64,000 nt of DNA from Sulfolobus sp. S-194. Lineage in GTDB: Archaea > Thermoproteota > Thermoprotei_A > Sulfolobales > Sulfolobaceae. The stretch covers positions 992,001 to 1,056,000 of the forward strand of contig NZ_CP035730.1 in assembly GCF_012222305.1 (NCBI RefSeq), given 5' to 3'. A program made the translations under genes and the position numbers. Shown here one piece after another: positions 8,241-18,035 of the stretch (within the stretch, counting starts at the first letter, position 1; every line of letters starts with the position of its first letter). A model generated the notes under the pieces. The model was not told the DNA's origin and did no database searches. It saw only the letters and a program-made list of their open reading frames with translations.

Positions 8241-9773
8241 CTATTTCTCTTCAATTGTTCTGACTAATTCCTCGGTTTTTATAACTTCTTTTGGTTTCCA
8301 TCCCATAGCCATCGCAATAGCTGTACCTATTCCAGAAATCACTAGGTTAATTGCTAAAGCTATTAATGCAATATATATTCCTCCTATAGGTGTTGGATAA
8401 CTTGTAGTTGTAATTACTCCAAAATGATTAACATATGCAGTCAATACTACACCGCTAACTACACCGCCTATTAAACCCGCTAATAATGATCTTCCCTCAA
8501 GCTTATTTGTAAATAACCCTAGGAAGACTGGTGGTAACGTTTGTAAAATTATAATACCTCCAAGTAATTGTAATCCAATAGCATAACTTAGTGGTACTAC
8601 AAAGATGAAAGCTAAAGCAAGGAACTTAAAAGCGGTTGAAATCCATTTGGCTAAAGTAGCCTCTCCTCTAGGTGTTAAATTGTAAAATTCCTTAACTACA
8701 TTTCTAACTAAAAGATTTGCAGAACCAATAGCCATTATAGCTGCAGGGACTAGTCCTCCGATAAATATACCTAGGAACGCTATACCATTAAACCATGAGG
8801 GCATAGAATAAGCTAACAAAGCTGGCACACTTGTTATTCCCCCATATTTAGCTGATAATGTATAGGCTGGCTTAATAGCGAAGACGAGAATACCGAATAA
8901 TGCTAGTAGTGCTAAACCAATACCATAAATCGGTAGTAATGATGTACCGTATTTTAGCTTCTTTTTATCTTCCGCACTTAATGAACCATTAATTGCATGA
9001 GGATAAAGATATAATGCTAACGCACTTCCTACTGCTAACGTCCAAAAGGCTGAAAGAGCTGAAGGAGGTAAGTAAGAATAGGGTATAGGTTTAACTGTAT
9101 GAAATGCAGTTGAAAATCCTCCAATACTGAGAGGGACAGCAATTATTGTTGCTAAAACTGTTATCCATATTAATATATCTTTAAATACACCAGTTAATGC
9201 AGCCCCTCTCAATCCACTAGTAATTGTAAAAGCGGCTAGGACAATAAATGCTATTAAAAGCGATAGATCAAGAGTTAATCTTGTTGGCGGAAAACCTAAA
9301 CCAATTAACATCACTATTAATACGGCTTGCATACCGAAGATTTGCAAAGCAATATAAGGTATTTCGGCAACTGCACCTACTAGAGCTACAGCGATTGCTA
9401 AAGATCTGCTGTTAAATCTATCTTTAACAAAATCAGCTGCTGTAACATAACCCCTATTTCTCGATACAGTCCATAATCTAGGCATGGTTAAAAGAGCAAT
9501 TGGGAAAGTTAGACCCACATAGAATACAGCAAAGTATGCTAATGCACCACTCTTAAAAGCTAACTCTGGTACTGCTATGAAAGTATATGCTGTATAAAGG
9601 TCTGCCCCCATTAAGAACCAGACTAGTAATATTCCTAATCTCCTTCCTCCAAGTCCCCATTCATCAAGTCTGCTTAAGTCTCCTCTTCTCCATCTAGCTC
9701 CATAAAATCCTAAAAAGGCAAATATAGCAAATAATACTATAAATATTGTTAAGGTTGAGATATCTACGTTCAT
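8241..9773 (-). CDS. Sodium:solute symporter (SSS) family transporter
   Basis: This 510-residue protein has about 13 transmembrane helices and the SSS pattern, including [20 protein letters not shown], the glycine-rich [17 protein letters not shown] and the helix with [20 protein letters not shown]. It starts 4 bases inside the end of a small DUF3311-like gene. That pairing is typical of monocarboxylate or acetate permeases of the MctP/ActP group, so an organic acid is the most likely substrate (inferred). Confidence 0.88.
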   Translation of the reverse strand: MNVDISTLTIFIVLFAIFAFLGFYGARWRRGDLSRLDEWGLGGRRLGILLVWFLMGADLYTAYTFIAVPELAFKSGALAYFAVFYVGLTFPIALLTMPRLWTVSRNRGYVTAADFVKDRFNSRSLAIAVALVGAVAEIPYIALQIFGMQAVLIVMLIGLGFPPTRLTLDLSLLIAFIVLAAFTITSGLRGAALTGVFKDILIWITVLATIIAVPLSIGGFSTAFHTVKPIPYSYLPPSALSAFWTLAVGSALALYLYPHAINGSLSAEDKKKLKYGTSLLPIYGIGLALLALFGILVFAIKPAYTLSAKYGGITSVPALLAYSMPSWFNGIAFLGIFIGGLVPAAIMAIGSANLLVRNVVKEFYNLTPRGEATLAKWISTAFKFLALAFIFVVPLSYAIGLQLLGGIIILQTLPPVFLGLFTNKLEGRSLLAGLIGGVVSGVVLTAYVNHFGVITTTSYPTPIGGIYIALIALAINLVISGIGTAIAMAMGWKPKEVIKTEELVRTIEEK

Positions 9774-9973
9774 CTTTCACCCTCCTCCTTTACAAAATGA
9801 ACTACTATGGCACTGAGAACTGTAGTTACAGCGAGTAGAAGTATTTGATACCAATAAAATATTGGTAAACCACCTAAAGTTGGATTTATCTTATTGTATA
9901 TGGGGAATAGAGAGTACAATAGTGTTACTATTATAGCCACCACTAACATTGCCACATAATATGCAGAATTCAC
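9770..9973 (-). CDS. DUF3311-like small membrane partner of the symporter
   Basis: This 67-residue protein has two hydrophobic helices ([21 protein letters not shown] and [23 protein letters not shown]) with the N-P-L-G-G-L-P-x-F-x-W-Y motif between them, as in DUF3311 proteins. These are encoded beside SSS permeases and may assist assembly. It begins with a GTG. A TATA-like run at about 9992-10003 is 25 bases upstream, so the transcript is probably leaderless and covers both genes. Confidence 0.8.
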   Translation of the reverse strand: MNSAYYVAMLVVAIIVTLLYSLFPIYNKINPTLGGLPIFYWYQILLLAVTTVLSAIVVHFVKEEGER

Positions 9974-10272
9974 AAATATTTATAAAATAAAGAGATATAT
10001 ATATTTTTATTTATATCCATGAAAAATGTTTTTAAAAAAACACCCTAAGGTTAATATTGTATAAACATTAAATTAAATAGTGAATATAAATTAATAAGCA
10101 ATAAGAGGAAAAACTTGATAGAATCTAATTCAATAAAAGAAATACAAATGAAATATATAAACTACTCATTATTGCAACAGAATATAATATGCGAGATCTC
10201 ATTTAGAAATATAAAGAGCAAGAAGAAAACTAAAGAATGAAGGAATATCACAATAAAGTTATCTACTGAATG

Positions 10273-10303
10273 GTCCTTAAACAGCTTAAACTCTGTTAAG
10301 GAC
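10273..10303. terminator. Hairpin at the 3' end of the SmAP1 gene
   Basis: GTCCTTAAACAG (10273-10284) and CTGTTAAGGAC (10293-10303) pair with one bulged base around an 8-base loop, and the stem includes the SmAP1 stop codon (10296-10298). It may be a 3' end processing or termination signal. The region 9974-10272 is otherwise AT-rich with promoter elements for the symporter unit and no gene that I can support. Confidence 0.5.
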
Positions 10304-10535
10304 TCATTGGTGACACTAATATTACGTTATCTCCTCTTATAATTATTGTACCTACTTTCCTAGTACTACCATCACTCATTACTTCCTCAGAATTCTCTAA
10401 TACTAAATTCATATGCATATCGTAGCTCTTTAGAGTGCCTCTGACAATTTTATCTCCTTTTAATTTTACTAATACAGTGGAACCCAAAGATTCTGCGAGA
10501 ACCTTATGTGCTGTTTCAGCCAAACTAACACCCAT
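10296..10535 (-). CDS. Sm-like archaeal protein SmAP1 (LSm)
   Basis: This 79-residue RNA chaperone forms heptameric rings that bind U-rich RNA. Both Sm motifs are present: Sm1 ([28 protein letters not shown]) and Sm2 ([14 protein letters not shown], with the RGDNV uridine-binding loop). The N-terminal helix ([13 protein letters not shown]) is that of the SmAP1 group. A TATA box at about 10553-10560 lies about 23 bases upstream, which indicates a leaderless transcript. The stop codon lies within a hairpin. Confidence 0.95.
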   Translation of the reverse strand: MGVSLAETAHKVLAESLGSTVLVKLKGDKIVRGTLKSYDMHMNLVLENSEEVMSDGSTRKVGTIIIRGDNVILVSPMSP

Positions 10536-10691
10536 ATTGTGTATAAGATATTCGGTATAAATATTTTATCTTCGTGGTAACGTAGAAGATTCTCATCGTA
10601 AGAAGAGCATGATTTTCTTCCTATAATCATTTATCGTTATTTATTAAAAATTGAGGAAAATCCTTAAAGTCTTTTATGTATAGTTAAGACA

Positions 10692-11337
10692 CTATGTCAT
10701 CATTCTGATATTCTTGGTCCTAACAAATAACAATGCATAAACAATTACGTAAATAATCCCTATATATCTTAAAACATCTAGTTCTTCGATTACTGCGGCT
10801 AATTCCGAAACTATCATTAAAGCAACCGAATATACTAGTGAAAATACAAATTCCATAATCGGTATTATAGTCCTTATTTTCTCTTTTTCAATGGCAGTTA
10901 TTAAGAATGAGTTTACGTATATAAATGAAGAATTTTCTAATACTAACATTACAAATACTCCTATCATAAACGCAGGAAATAGGTAGACTGTAAAGGATAA
11001 TAACGTAATTAGTAGAGCTATTGAAAACTTACATACTAAGACATAATTGCCAAGAGTCCTTATATTAATGACGTTAGAAACGTAAGTTTCAAAAACCATT
11101 GATACAGAAAGAAAAACTATAACATTTACACGTAACTTTTAAATATTTTTATTTACTTCTAATTACTGTGGAGAGATATTTAACGCCTAGTGAAGTTGCT
11201 GAGATCTTTGGAATGAGTAGGAGCAGTGTCATTATTATATTGAACATGTACGTGACTCCCAATAAATAGAAAATTCCTGGATATACCGCAGTGATAATTG
11301 GATAAAGTATATAGTCGCTTATAAGGAGAAGTTTCAT
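10692..11337 (-). pseudogene. Broken membrane transporter gene (MFS-like)
   Basis: Two hydrophobic minus-strand frames sit in tandem. One covers 11149-11337 (62 residues, MKLLLISDYILYPIITAVYP and on). The other covers 10692-11099 (135 residues, with three or four helices such as VLVCKFSIALLITLLSFTVYL and VYSVALMIVSELAAVIEEL). Neither is long enough for a working transporter. Their order and character suggest the C-terminal part of an MFS permease broken by mutation. The second half of the 62-residue frame may be a shadow of a plus-strand HTH remnant. Confidence 0.45.
11168..11269 (+). pseudogene. Short helix-turn-helix remnant, IS607 TnpA-like
   Basis: From a GTG the plus strand encodes 33 residues beginning VERYLTPSEVAEIFGMSRSS and ending in a stop. 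The segment LTPSEVAEIFGMSRSSV matches the pattern of the MerR-like HTH at the start of IS607 recombinases (compare LKPKEVCQRLGISYRTL in this window). No catalytic domain follows. It may be the stub of an old IS607 insertion. Confidence 0.35.
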
Positions 11338-11956
11338 GTTATAACTCGTCTTTCATAAAGATTTAAACTGAGTAATAAATGATGTTATAAGAGGAGATTT
11401 TTCAGCTATAGGATAATATAACTTCAGCTTAAGGATAAAAGTAATAATCATGAATATTAGTAGTATTCCAAATCCTATGTCAAAAACTATTAATCTGTAT
11501 ATCTCTTTCAATAGAATTACTATTATATCCTGATTTATCTGACGCAGAGAGCCTATTCATATTTCTGTAATTTTTCGATACAGAATAATTTAATATTCGT
11601 GCTTATAAAAGAGAAAAGATCGTTTAATAACTTCATAGACTAATAATGACAATGTCCCTGCACTCTACGTCTAAATAGCACTAAAAATAGATGAGGAAAC
11701 GCTTAGAGAAGTCAGAAAAATAGTATAGGAAAAACTCGTTTAAATAAGACTAAAGAGTTTGAAGTACTAACTTTTTACAGCCAATTTATAAATAAACTAG
11801 AATTTTAGTGTAATCTTATATTCTATTCTTTATAATACCTATAGAAAAATTTGACATAATTTTAGCCTTGAAAAATACTCATGTGAGAAAAACTCGAGGA
11901 AATACCAAACACTTGACGAAAGTTGTCTTAAGGATAAAGAGTAAATTGTAAAACAA
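11338..11956. other. Non-coding stretch with a possible RHH antitoxin scrap
   Basis: No complete gene is visible. At 11675-11728 the plus strand reads IALKIDEETLREVRKIV and then a stop, resembling the strand-helix start of ribbon-helix-helix antitoxins such as VapB, without an initiation codon. The rest is AT-rich. No convincing TATA box directly precedes the HerA-like gene at 11957; AT-rich boxes near 11785 and 11820 are the best promoter candidates. Confidence 0.35.
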
Positions 11957-13540
11957 ATGGAAAGTATTGGTATAGTGCTTCAAAGAGGTGAAAATAACAG
12001 CATTTATGCTCTTCTTAGACCAAACATTGATATAATAAACGGACAGCTTTTTCTCATTGACGATGAAGGTAAAAAAACTGTAGTTAGGTTAGATGATTAC
12101 TTTTATATAAATGAATTCTTCGACGAGAAAGCACCTTTCTCCAAGACGTTATTAAATGATAAAATTGACGTTGAATTATTGAATATGAATACAGTTGTTA
12201 AGGCAGAATTATCAATAGTTAAGAAGTATAATCACTCCACAATACCAAAACCTGGGTCTATAGTGAAGTTTCTCCCAGAGATAGCAGATGACAAGGACTT
12301 ACTTTCTTTTTACCAGATTTCTTCATCTCAAGGTTACATTAAGTATGGAAGACTAGCTGGTTCAAAAATTCCATTACTTCTTGATCTTAACGCGATAACT
12401 ATGCATGTTGGAATATTTGGAGAAACTGGGAGTGGAAAGAGTTATAATATGAGATACTTAATCACACTTCTTTCAAATATTGAAATTGAGGGTAAAACCA
12501 CTTCAATTCCTCTAATCATATTTGATGCTAATGGTGACTATTCGGATTTTACATCTTTCAATATAGATCTAGTCAGTAAAGGAAGAGGATGGATAAAGAA
12601 ATATGTTATGAGAGACTCATTGAGTGATTACGAGATAAAATTATCAATTGATCTTTCCCTATTCACAGCTAAAGATTTAGCTGACTTTATAATTTCTCTG
12701 AAATATGGTGACATTGCCCCTAATTCATTGCAAGCCAATATATTGGAGCAAGTCTTGTCTCAGCATGATCCGCAAGAATATAATTGGTTATTAAGTACTA
12801 GGGAAGGTGTTGAAAGTATAAAAGTAGAATTACAAGAGCTTAAAAACACAGGTTTCAGTCCAAGCAGTATTAGAGCAGTAATTAGTTCTTTAGAAATTTT
12901 CTTAAATAAAATAAGAAAGTACAATTTCGTATCTTCATCTTCTTCATTTAATGAACAAACCCTTGATGTTATTTGGAATACTAAAGGCTTGGCTATAATT
13001 GACTTTTCATCTGATGGTTCGCCAGGAGTTGATATCTCAACTAAACAGTTAATTGTAAGCTATGTCTCTCGTCTAGTCTTAGATTATCTTACTAAGGCTA
13101 AATATTCTGGGAAGCAAAAACTTATAGGAGTGATAATTGAGGAGGCACAGAACTATATCCCTTCAAATGATTATCCGGTAAACGCTAGGATTACGAAAGA
13201 GGTTTTAGTCACTCTAGCTACACAAGGAAGGAAATTTGGTGCCTCACTCTTTTTAGTTTCACAAAGACCAGCATTTGTCGACAAATATGTACTTTCAATG
13301 CTAAACACTTTCTTCTTTCACAGAATTTATCACGAAGACGTAAAATACGTAATGTCGGCTACTGGTGGACTTCCAGAACATCTAGCCAAGAGTTTGCCCT
13401 CTCTTGAAACTGGATATGTTATAGTTTCCGGTTTAATGTCAGCGTTAAAATCACCAGCTTTAGTTAAGATACCATGGGATGACAGAATAGGTTCTTACAC
13501 AGGCTACGTCATGAGTATTGAAAACATATTGGTGAGTTAA
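11957..13540 (+). CDS. HerA-like hexameric ATPase / DNA translocase
   Basis: This 527-residue protein belongs to the FtsK-HerA superfamily. The N-terminal 150 residues are beta-rich and fit a HAS-barrel. Walker A is GETGSGKS (155-162), Walker B is VIIEEA (392-397), and the segment TLATQGRKFGASLFLVSQRP carries the conserved Q/R residues of HerA. The C-terminus follows HerA order: FFHRIYHEDVKYVMSATGGLPEHLAKSLPSLETGYVIV. HerA works with the NurA nuclease to resect DNA ends, and a NurA-like protein is the fourth gene of this unit. However, the canonical mre11 and rad50 neighbours are missing, and a large P-loop ATPase and a coiled-coil protein take their place. One base separates it from the next gene, so co-transcription is very likely. 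Confidence 0.92.
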   Translation: MESIGIVLQRGENNSIYALLRPNIDIINGQLFLIDDEGKKTVVRLDDYFYINEFFDEKAPFSKTLLNDKIDVELLNMNTVVKAELSIVKKYNHSTIPKPGSIVKFLPEIADDKDLLSFYQISSSQGYIKYGRLAGSKIPLLLDLNAITMHVGIFGETGSGKSYNMRYLITLLSNIEIEGKTTSIPLIIFDANGDYSDFTSFNIDLVSKGRGWIKKYVMRDSLSDYEIKLSIDLSLFTAKDLADFIISLKYGDIAPNSLQANILEQVLSQHDPQEYNWLLSTREGVESIKVELQELKNTGFSPSSIRAVISSLEIFLNKIRKYNFVSSSSSFNEQTLDVIWNTKGLAIIDFSSDGSPGVDISTKQLIVSYVSRLVLDYLTKAKYSGKQKLIGVIIEEAQNYIPSNDYPVNARITKEVLVTLATQGRKFGASLFLVSQRPAFVDKYVLSMLNTFFFHRIYHEDVKYVMSATGGLPEHLAKSLPSLETGYVIVSGLMSALKSPALVKIPWDDRIGSYTGYVMSIENILVS

Positions 13541-13541
13541 G

Positions 13542-16424
13542 ATGTGTGAGTTTAGATTAAGTGAAACATCAGCTTCATCAGAAAGCATTTATAAGCTCTA
13601 TGAATGCGTTATAAACAAGACTGAGATAGTAAACAAGCTTAAGTTCTTTAAACAAATAGGGGAGGAAATACAAAGGCTTAGAAGTGTTAGGGAATCACCA
13701 GAGATTATAGCTTTAATAGCTGACTGGGGACAAGGTAAAACAACATTACTTAGTATTTTAGAGGAAATTAAGCATGTAGAAAAGTTAAATTTTGTCGATA
13801 TCTTAAAGGGAGACATTGATTTTAGCCAAAACGAAGTAGTTTTAATTGATGAAGTAGAAACTAGTATAGAACTTTTACCAGAATATAGAGACAAGATTAG
13901 GGACTTTTGGATAAAGATAAAGGAGTTGGCTAATTCTAATAAGAACATTGTGGTTTATTTATCAATGACCCCAAGTGCTTATTCGAAAATATTTGGCGAA
14001 GTTCTGAGGGACTTGTTTCCAGAAACTTATGAGGCGATAGAACAAAGAGTGAAAAGAATACATTTGATGCCACCATCTAAGCTGGAATTTTTAGCTGTCA
14101 TGGATTGTTTGTTAGAATTCAATAAGCTTAATAAGGATTTGCTTGAATACATGGATTTACCCTATTGGACAATAGGACAGGAAAGAAGAAAGTTTGCAAG
14201 ATTCTTTAATGATGTAGTATGTAAGGCTGGCGAAAGTAAAAATCCAGTAGATATGATGTTCAAGCTTCTAGTTGATAATCAGAATTTAAATGAAGAAGGA
14301 GAAACGATTAGGATTAATGAATTTGTTAAATTTGAGAAAAATTTAGATAAAAACGAAGTAGAGGAGTTTCATAAAATTCTCATGAGTAGAATATTTACGA
14401 GTAAACCCATTGAGGTGTTAAAAGACTACGTAGTAGAAGGCTATTTAGTTGACTATTATTCGTGGGCTGAGGTTGTAAAAGATGGCGATATTATTGAAGA
14501 TTTTCTATTAGTTTATTTAAATGAGAAGGATTCATTAGACAAGAACCTTTATGTTTTCCTCTCAGATAGTATAGATAAGGTAATTTATGAGAATGTGAAT
14601 AAGGGTAATTTAGAAGAGATAATAAGAAAATTGAAAGTTCGAAGTAAGAAGAAAGCCTATGCCCTATCGTGGAGTTTATTCGAAACTCTAGTAAACACTA
14701 ATGTGGGAGGATTAATTGTTGAATTTGAAAGTAGAGAATTAAAAGAAAAGGCAATAAAATTTGTAAATGAGAAACTACTAGATGAAGAGAAAGAGGTTGA
14801 ATCGTTTATTTCGTTTTTGAAGTATGGTATGGGGCTTGAATTCGAAGAAAAGAAAATTAATCCTCATACAACTCTACTGTTGTTCAAGAAATTTAACGTA
14901 TTAGTAACTAATAAGCCAGAAAAGACCTTACCAGATTCACTTATACATGGAATAATTATACTCTCTGATGAGAGTTCATTAGATAACTATTATGATGAAC
15001 TTTCAATCAAAGTACTTCACTTACCCTTAAGTACGCCAATTAAAAGACAGTTATTATACATTAACTTTTACGAGCTCTTAAATGAGAAAGGAGTAAGGCT
15101 AAGAAAAGAAATTTTAGGCCTAAAGTTAGGTGACTTAATAGATTTAGTTAACAGATTTATTTCTTCTGTAGATAAAGAATTAACATTGCCTAGTTTACCC
15201 CTAACGAAAGGAAATAAAAGACCTATACAATCATTTAATTGGATTATTTATGCTCCAGAAATTTATCCTGCAAAAGCTTCCGAAGTATTTATAAAAGTTG
15301 ATGATATCGTAAATAAAAAGTTTAGGATATTTGGTGCCAAGCAGTTCCATCTAGAGGATATAGAAACAGCCGAAACTTTTGTCAACGATGTTGTACATTA
15401 TTTTGCTGAAAATGATGTAATAAACGTAAATGTTGATATAATAGATTTTTCTAATCTAGCTGGTAAGAGAGTAAAAGAATTTACTAAGATTACAGTAGGC
15501 TTACTAAGACAAATTTTGAAGGATAAATTAGAAGGAGAAATATTAAAGTATATTCAAAATGAAGAAAAGAGTGATTTACTAAATATATTGCAGAAAATAT
15601 ATGGTGTAAAGAGAAATAGTGTATTGGAATTTTTAGTTTATTCATCTATAGCTACTGGAGAAATAGCTAATTATGTTAAAATTAGGAATTTGGTTTCTCT
15701 TACTGAAATAGAGGAGAAGCTAGATAAGATAAGTGTATCAAACTCCTATTTTATTACAGCAAAAAAGAGAGAGGCTGGAATTAGGGATATTAACAAAATG
15801 GTAAATACAATTAAAATGTATATAGACTTGGCAAAGAAAAGCGACGACAGAAACTTCTTGAGATTCTTAATAGTTATTCAAACCCTATATAAACAATTAA
15901 ATAAATTTCTCGAAGAAATATCATTTGCAGAAGAAAATATCGTAAAAATAAAGGTCGATATAAATAAAAAACTGGAGCTATTAAAAAGAGCTAAAAGTCT
16001 GGTAAATGTAAAAGAAATTGAAGAAGAGAAATTACTGCTCAGTTTACCCGATATAGTTACAAAAATAAGAGAGCAAATAATAAGCGTGATAAATGAAGAG
16101 AACCCAGAAGAGTTGATGAATTTTATAGATGCCATAAAGAAAATTAGTGGTAATGATTCTAATAACTTGAATTTACTAGTATGGGAGGCTGTGAAGATTA
16201 TTATGGACGGTGCTACATTACCTTTTACACAAAATCTGAAGGAAATATTTTCACCTATTTTTCCATTATCTGGAATAAATAATTATTTTGTTAAACTTGA
16301 GAGTGAAATTAGTGAAATTGAAAAAATAAGTCCGGAAATCGTCAAGTTGCAAGTCCAGTTAGAGGAAAAAAGAAAGGAAACTAAGAAACTAATTCAGCAA
16401 ATCAAGAATGAGTTGAGTGAGTAA
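13542..16424 (+). CDS. Large P-loop ATPase (960 residues) of the HerA/NurA-like island
   Basis: An N-terminal P-loop domain has Walker A ADWGQGKTT (60-68) and Walker B VVLIDEVE (99-106). YLSMTPSAYSKIFGEVL follows in a sensor-like position, with RVKRIHLMPPSK after it. This resembles AAA+/KAP-like NTPases that act as switches in conflict systems, but I cannot name the family. The remaining 750 residues are largely alpha-helical and charged. They have coiled-coil tendency near 820-880 and at the C-terminus (ESEISEIEKISPEIVKLQVQ onward), with no recognisable nuclease motif. It sits 1 base after the HerA-like gene and overlaps the next gene. It may be the partner that replaces Rad50. Confidence 0.75.
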   Translation: MCEFRLSETSASSESIYKLYECVINKTEIVNKLKFFKQIGEEIQRLRSVRESPEIIALIADWGQGKTTLLSILEEIKHVEKLNFVDILKGDIDFSQNEVVLIDEVETSIELLPEYRDKIRDFWIKIKELANSNKNIVVYLSMTPSAYSKIFGEVLRDLFPETYEAIEQRVKRIHLMPPSKLEFLAVMDCLLEFNKLNKDLLEYMDLPYWTIGQERRKFARFFNDVVCKAGESKNPVDMMFKLLVDNQNLNEEGETIRINEFVKFEKNLDKNEVEEFHKILMSRIFTSKPIEVLKDYVVEGYLVDYYSWAEVVKDGDIIEDFLLVYLNEKDSLDKNLYVFLSDSIDKVIYENVNKGNLEEIIRKLKVRSKKKAYALSWSLFETLVNTNVGGLIVEFESRELKEKAIKFVNEKLLDEEKEVESFISFLKYGMGLEFEEKKINPHTTLLLFKKFNVLVTNKPEKTLPDSLIHGIIILSDESSLDNYYDELSIKVLHLPLSTPIKRQLLYINFYELLNEKGVRLRKEILGLKLGDLIDLVNRFISSVDKELTLPSLPLTKGNKRPIQSFNWIIYAPEIYPAKASEVFIKVDDIVNKKFRIFGAKQFHLEDIETAETFVNDVVHYFAENDVINVNVDIIDFSNLAGKRVKEFTKITVGLLRQILKDKLEGEILKYIQNEEKSDLLNILQKIYGVKRNSVLEFLVYSSIATGEIANYVKIRNLVSLTEIEEKLDKISVSNSYFITAKKREAGIRDINKMVNTIKMYIDLAKKSDDRNFLRFLIVIQTLYKQLNKFLEEISFAEENIVKIKVDINKKLELLKRAKSLVNVKEIEEEKLLLSLPDIVTKIREQIISVINEENPEELMNFIDAIKKISGNDSNNLNLLVWEAVKIIMDGATLPFTQNLKEIFSPIFPLSGINNYFVKLESEISEIEKISPEIVKLQVQLEEKRKETKKLIQQIKNELSE

Positions 16425-17052
16425 CATGAATGTGATTGAGTTAGTGGAGTTAGTTCATAATAAGAGAAATGAGATGAATAAAGAAAAGCTAGAAGAAGAA
16501 ATAAGGAGAACACTAAATCAGTTGAGCGAACTCAGAGACTCGATAGAGAAGTTAAAAGAGATAAAAACAAAAATGATTTTGTGTAGTGAAGAGATTAATG
16601 ACGATAAAAAGTTGGTATTGCAATCTAATGATCCAGATTATATATCTAATATGGTAAACCTAATATATCAAAAGGTAAATAATTGCTATAAAAAGATTGA
16701 AGAAGAAAGAAGAATTAAAATCGAAGAACAAAAAAGGAGAATAAGGGAAATCAATGAGAAACTACTGGTCTACAAAAAAATTTTTAAAAATATATTTAAC
16801 GAAAATATTGATGTTTATATCCTTTCAGACAAACTTGAGGACTTAGACAGTGAGATAAAGAAAGGAGAAGATGAAATAGAAAGATTAAATAGCATATTAA
16901 AATCTATGGTCGGAGATAACTTAGAATTATTAGTTAAACTTATAGAGAATAATGAGATAGAAATAGATCAAGAAAACTTCGATGAAGTAATAGAATTAAT
17001 TAGATTTTTAGTGAATAAAGGCCTTATATTGTCATTAAGGTTTTCAAAATGA
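16417..17052 (+). CDS. Coiled-coil protein of the HerA/NurA-like island
   Basis: The 211 residues are almost entirely heptad-patterned helix rich in Glu, Lys and Ile, with two long coiled-coil stretches (about 10-60 and 85-150) separated by a loop. No catalytic motif is visible. It has a Rad50/SMC-like coil character but no ATPase heads. It overlaps the ATPase gene by 8 bases (GTG start at 16417; ATG at 16426 is the alternative) and the NurA-like gene by 4 (ATGA). It probably bridges or anchors the other proteins of the complex; this is inference. Confidence 0.7.
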   Translation: MSNMNVIELVELVHNKRNEMNKEKLEEEIRRTLNQLSELRDSIEKLKEIKTKMILCSEEINDDKKLVLQSNDPDYISNMVNLIYQKVNNCYKKIEEERRIKIEEQKRRIREINEKLLVYKKIFKNIFNENIDVYILSDKLEDLDSEIKKGEDEIERLNSILKSMVGDNLELLVKLIENNEIEIDQENFDEVIELIRFLVNKGLILSLRFSK

Positions 17053-18035
17053 GTGATGTGATAGATAAAATAAAAAAACTAGCAATTGACGAAAGAGAAA
17101 AAGCGAATAAATTAAAAGCTGACATTTTACTTCTCTCTGAAGAAATTAGAAGAGGAAAAATTAATTTAACATTTAAAGAAGTTAAAGGAACTGTAGGGGA
17201 GCATATAGCTTGTGCAATAGATGGTGGTAAATTTGAAGTAGATTTAGGTGATTCTTATCTTATTATTGCAAAAGCAGTATCTGTAATAGGAAAATACGGG
17301 GAAACTAAGGAAATACCTCCCACTATAGTTAGAGATTTTAAGATAGTTAGTGATTATTATGGAGAGGATGAAGTTAAGAAACGGTCTATAATCCTTATGC
17401 TTACATTGGAGACCAATTTACTCAGTAAAGCTAATTGTGATAAAATCTTCATTGACGGACCTTTAATTGATCCACCAGTATATGATGAGGAGTTGGAAGA
17501 ATATTTTCTAGTTAGGAGTAGTGTAATTAAAAGGAAAGAACCAATAGGAATTGTGAAAAGGTTCAGTCATAGACTTTTAATAAACTATTTAAACGATATG
17601 GGTTACAATTTTTCAAACGTTAGAGAAAGCTATCTAGTAACTATACTTTTCTCAGAATTAAGGAGAAACTTAAAGAGCAAAGAGGCAGTTGCACTTGGAT
17701 GGATTGATTGGGATGAAATATTTAAGAAAAAAAGTAACATATTCAAAGACCTTGAAGGGTTGAGTAAGGCGTATTTAAAATTAGGCCTAAAGATCTATTC
17801 GTCTTATTTCCAATTAAGTCCGATTTCTCCAGTAGTAAGGATAGATACGTTGTTACCGAGCGGATTAGACTTCATAAAGATATGGGGTATTGAAGGAGAA
17901 AAAGAGGTTACAATATTAAATAAAATTGCAGATAACCTTGCTAAGGTAAAGAGTGAAGAGGCCAATAGTTATGTTTCATTATTTCGAATGCTAAGGGGAA
18001 ATGAAGATTTCTTTTCGTATTTATCTAAGTTTTAA
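17049..18035 (+). CDS. NurA-like nuclease
   Basis: This 328-residue protein has the NurA core pattern. IACAIDGGKFEVDLGDSYL places an acidic residue at Asp58, LMLTLETNLL gives Glu121, and KIFIDGPLIDPP gives Asp136. These fit the spacing of the metal ligands I recall for S. solfataricus NurA (D56, E114, D131). GIVKRFSHRLL is the conserved middle strand and helix. The usual C-terminal Tyr/His pair is less clear, since SPISPVVRIDTLLP takes that place, so this is a divergent paralogue. A helical N-terminal extension (residues 1-45) resembles the NurA dimerisation arm. NurA degrades DNA with HerA as motor. Its stop overlaps the convergent Sso10a-like gene by 11 bases. Confidence 0.85.
   Translation: MSDVIDKIKKLAIDEREKANKLKADILLLSEEIRRGKINLTFKEVKGTVGEHIACAIDGGKFEVDLGDSYLIIAKAVSVIGKYGETKEIPPTIVRDFKIVSDYYGEDEVKKRSIILMLTLETNLLSKANCDKIFIDGPLIDPPVYDEELEEYFLVRSSVIKRKEPIGIVKRFSHRLLINYLNDMGYNFSNVRESYLVTILFSELRRNLKSKEAVALGWIDWDEIFKKKSNIFKDLEGLSKAYLKLGLKIYSSYFQLSPISPVVRIDTLLPSGLDFIKIWGIEGEKEVTILNKIADNLAKVKSEEANSYVSLFRMLRGNEDFFSYLSKF

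Noticed and set aside
13598-13948. Minus-strand frame inside the 960-residue ATPase gene
   Set aside because: Ser/Leu/Phe-rich complement of a Lys/Glu-rich coding region; the plus strand has Walker motifs.
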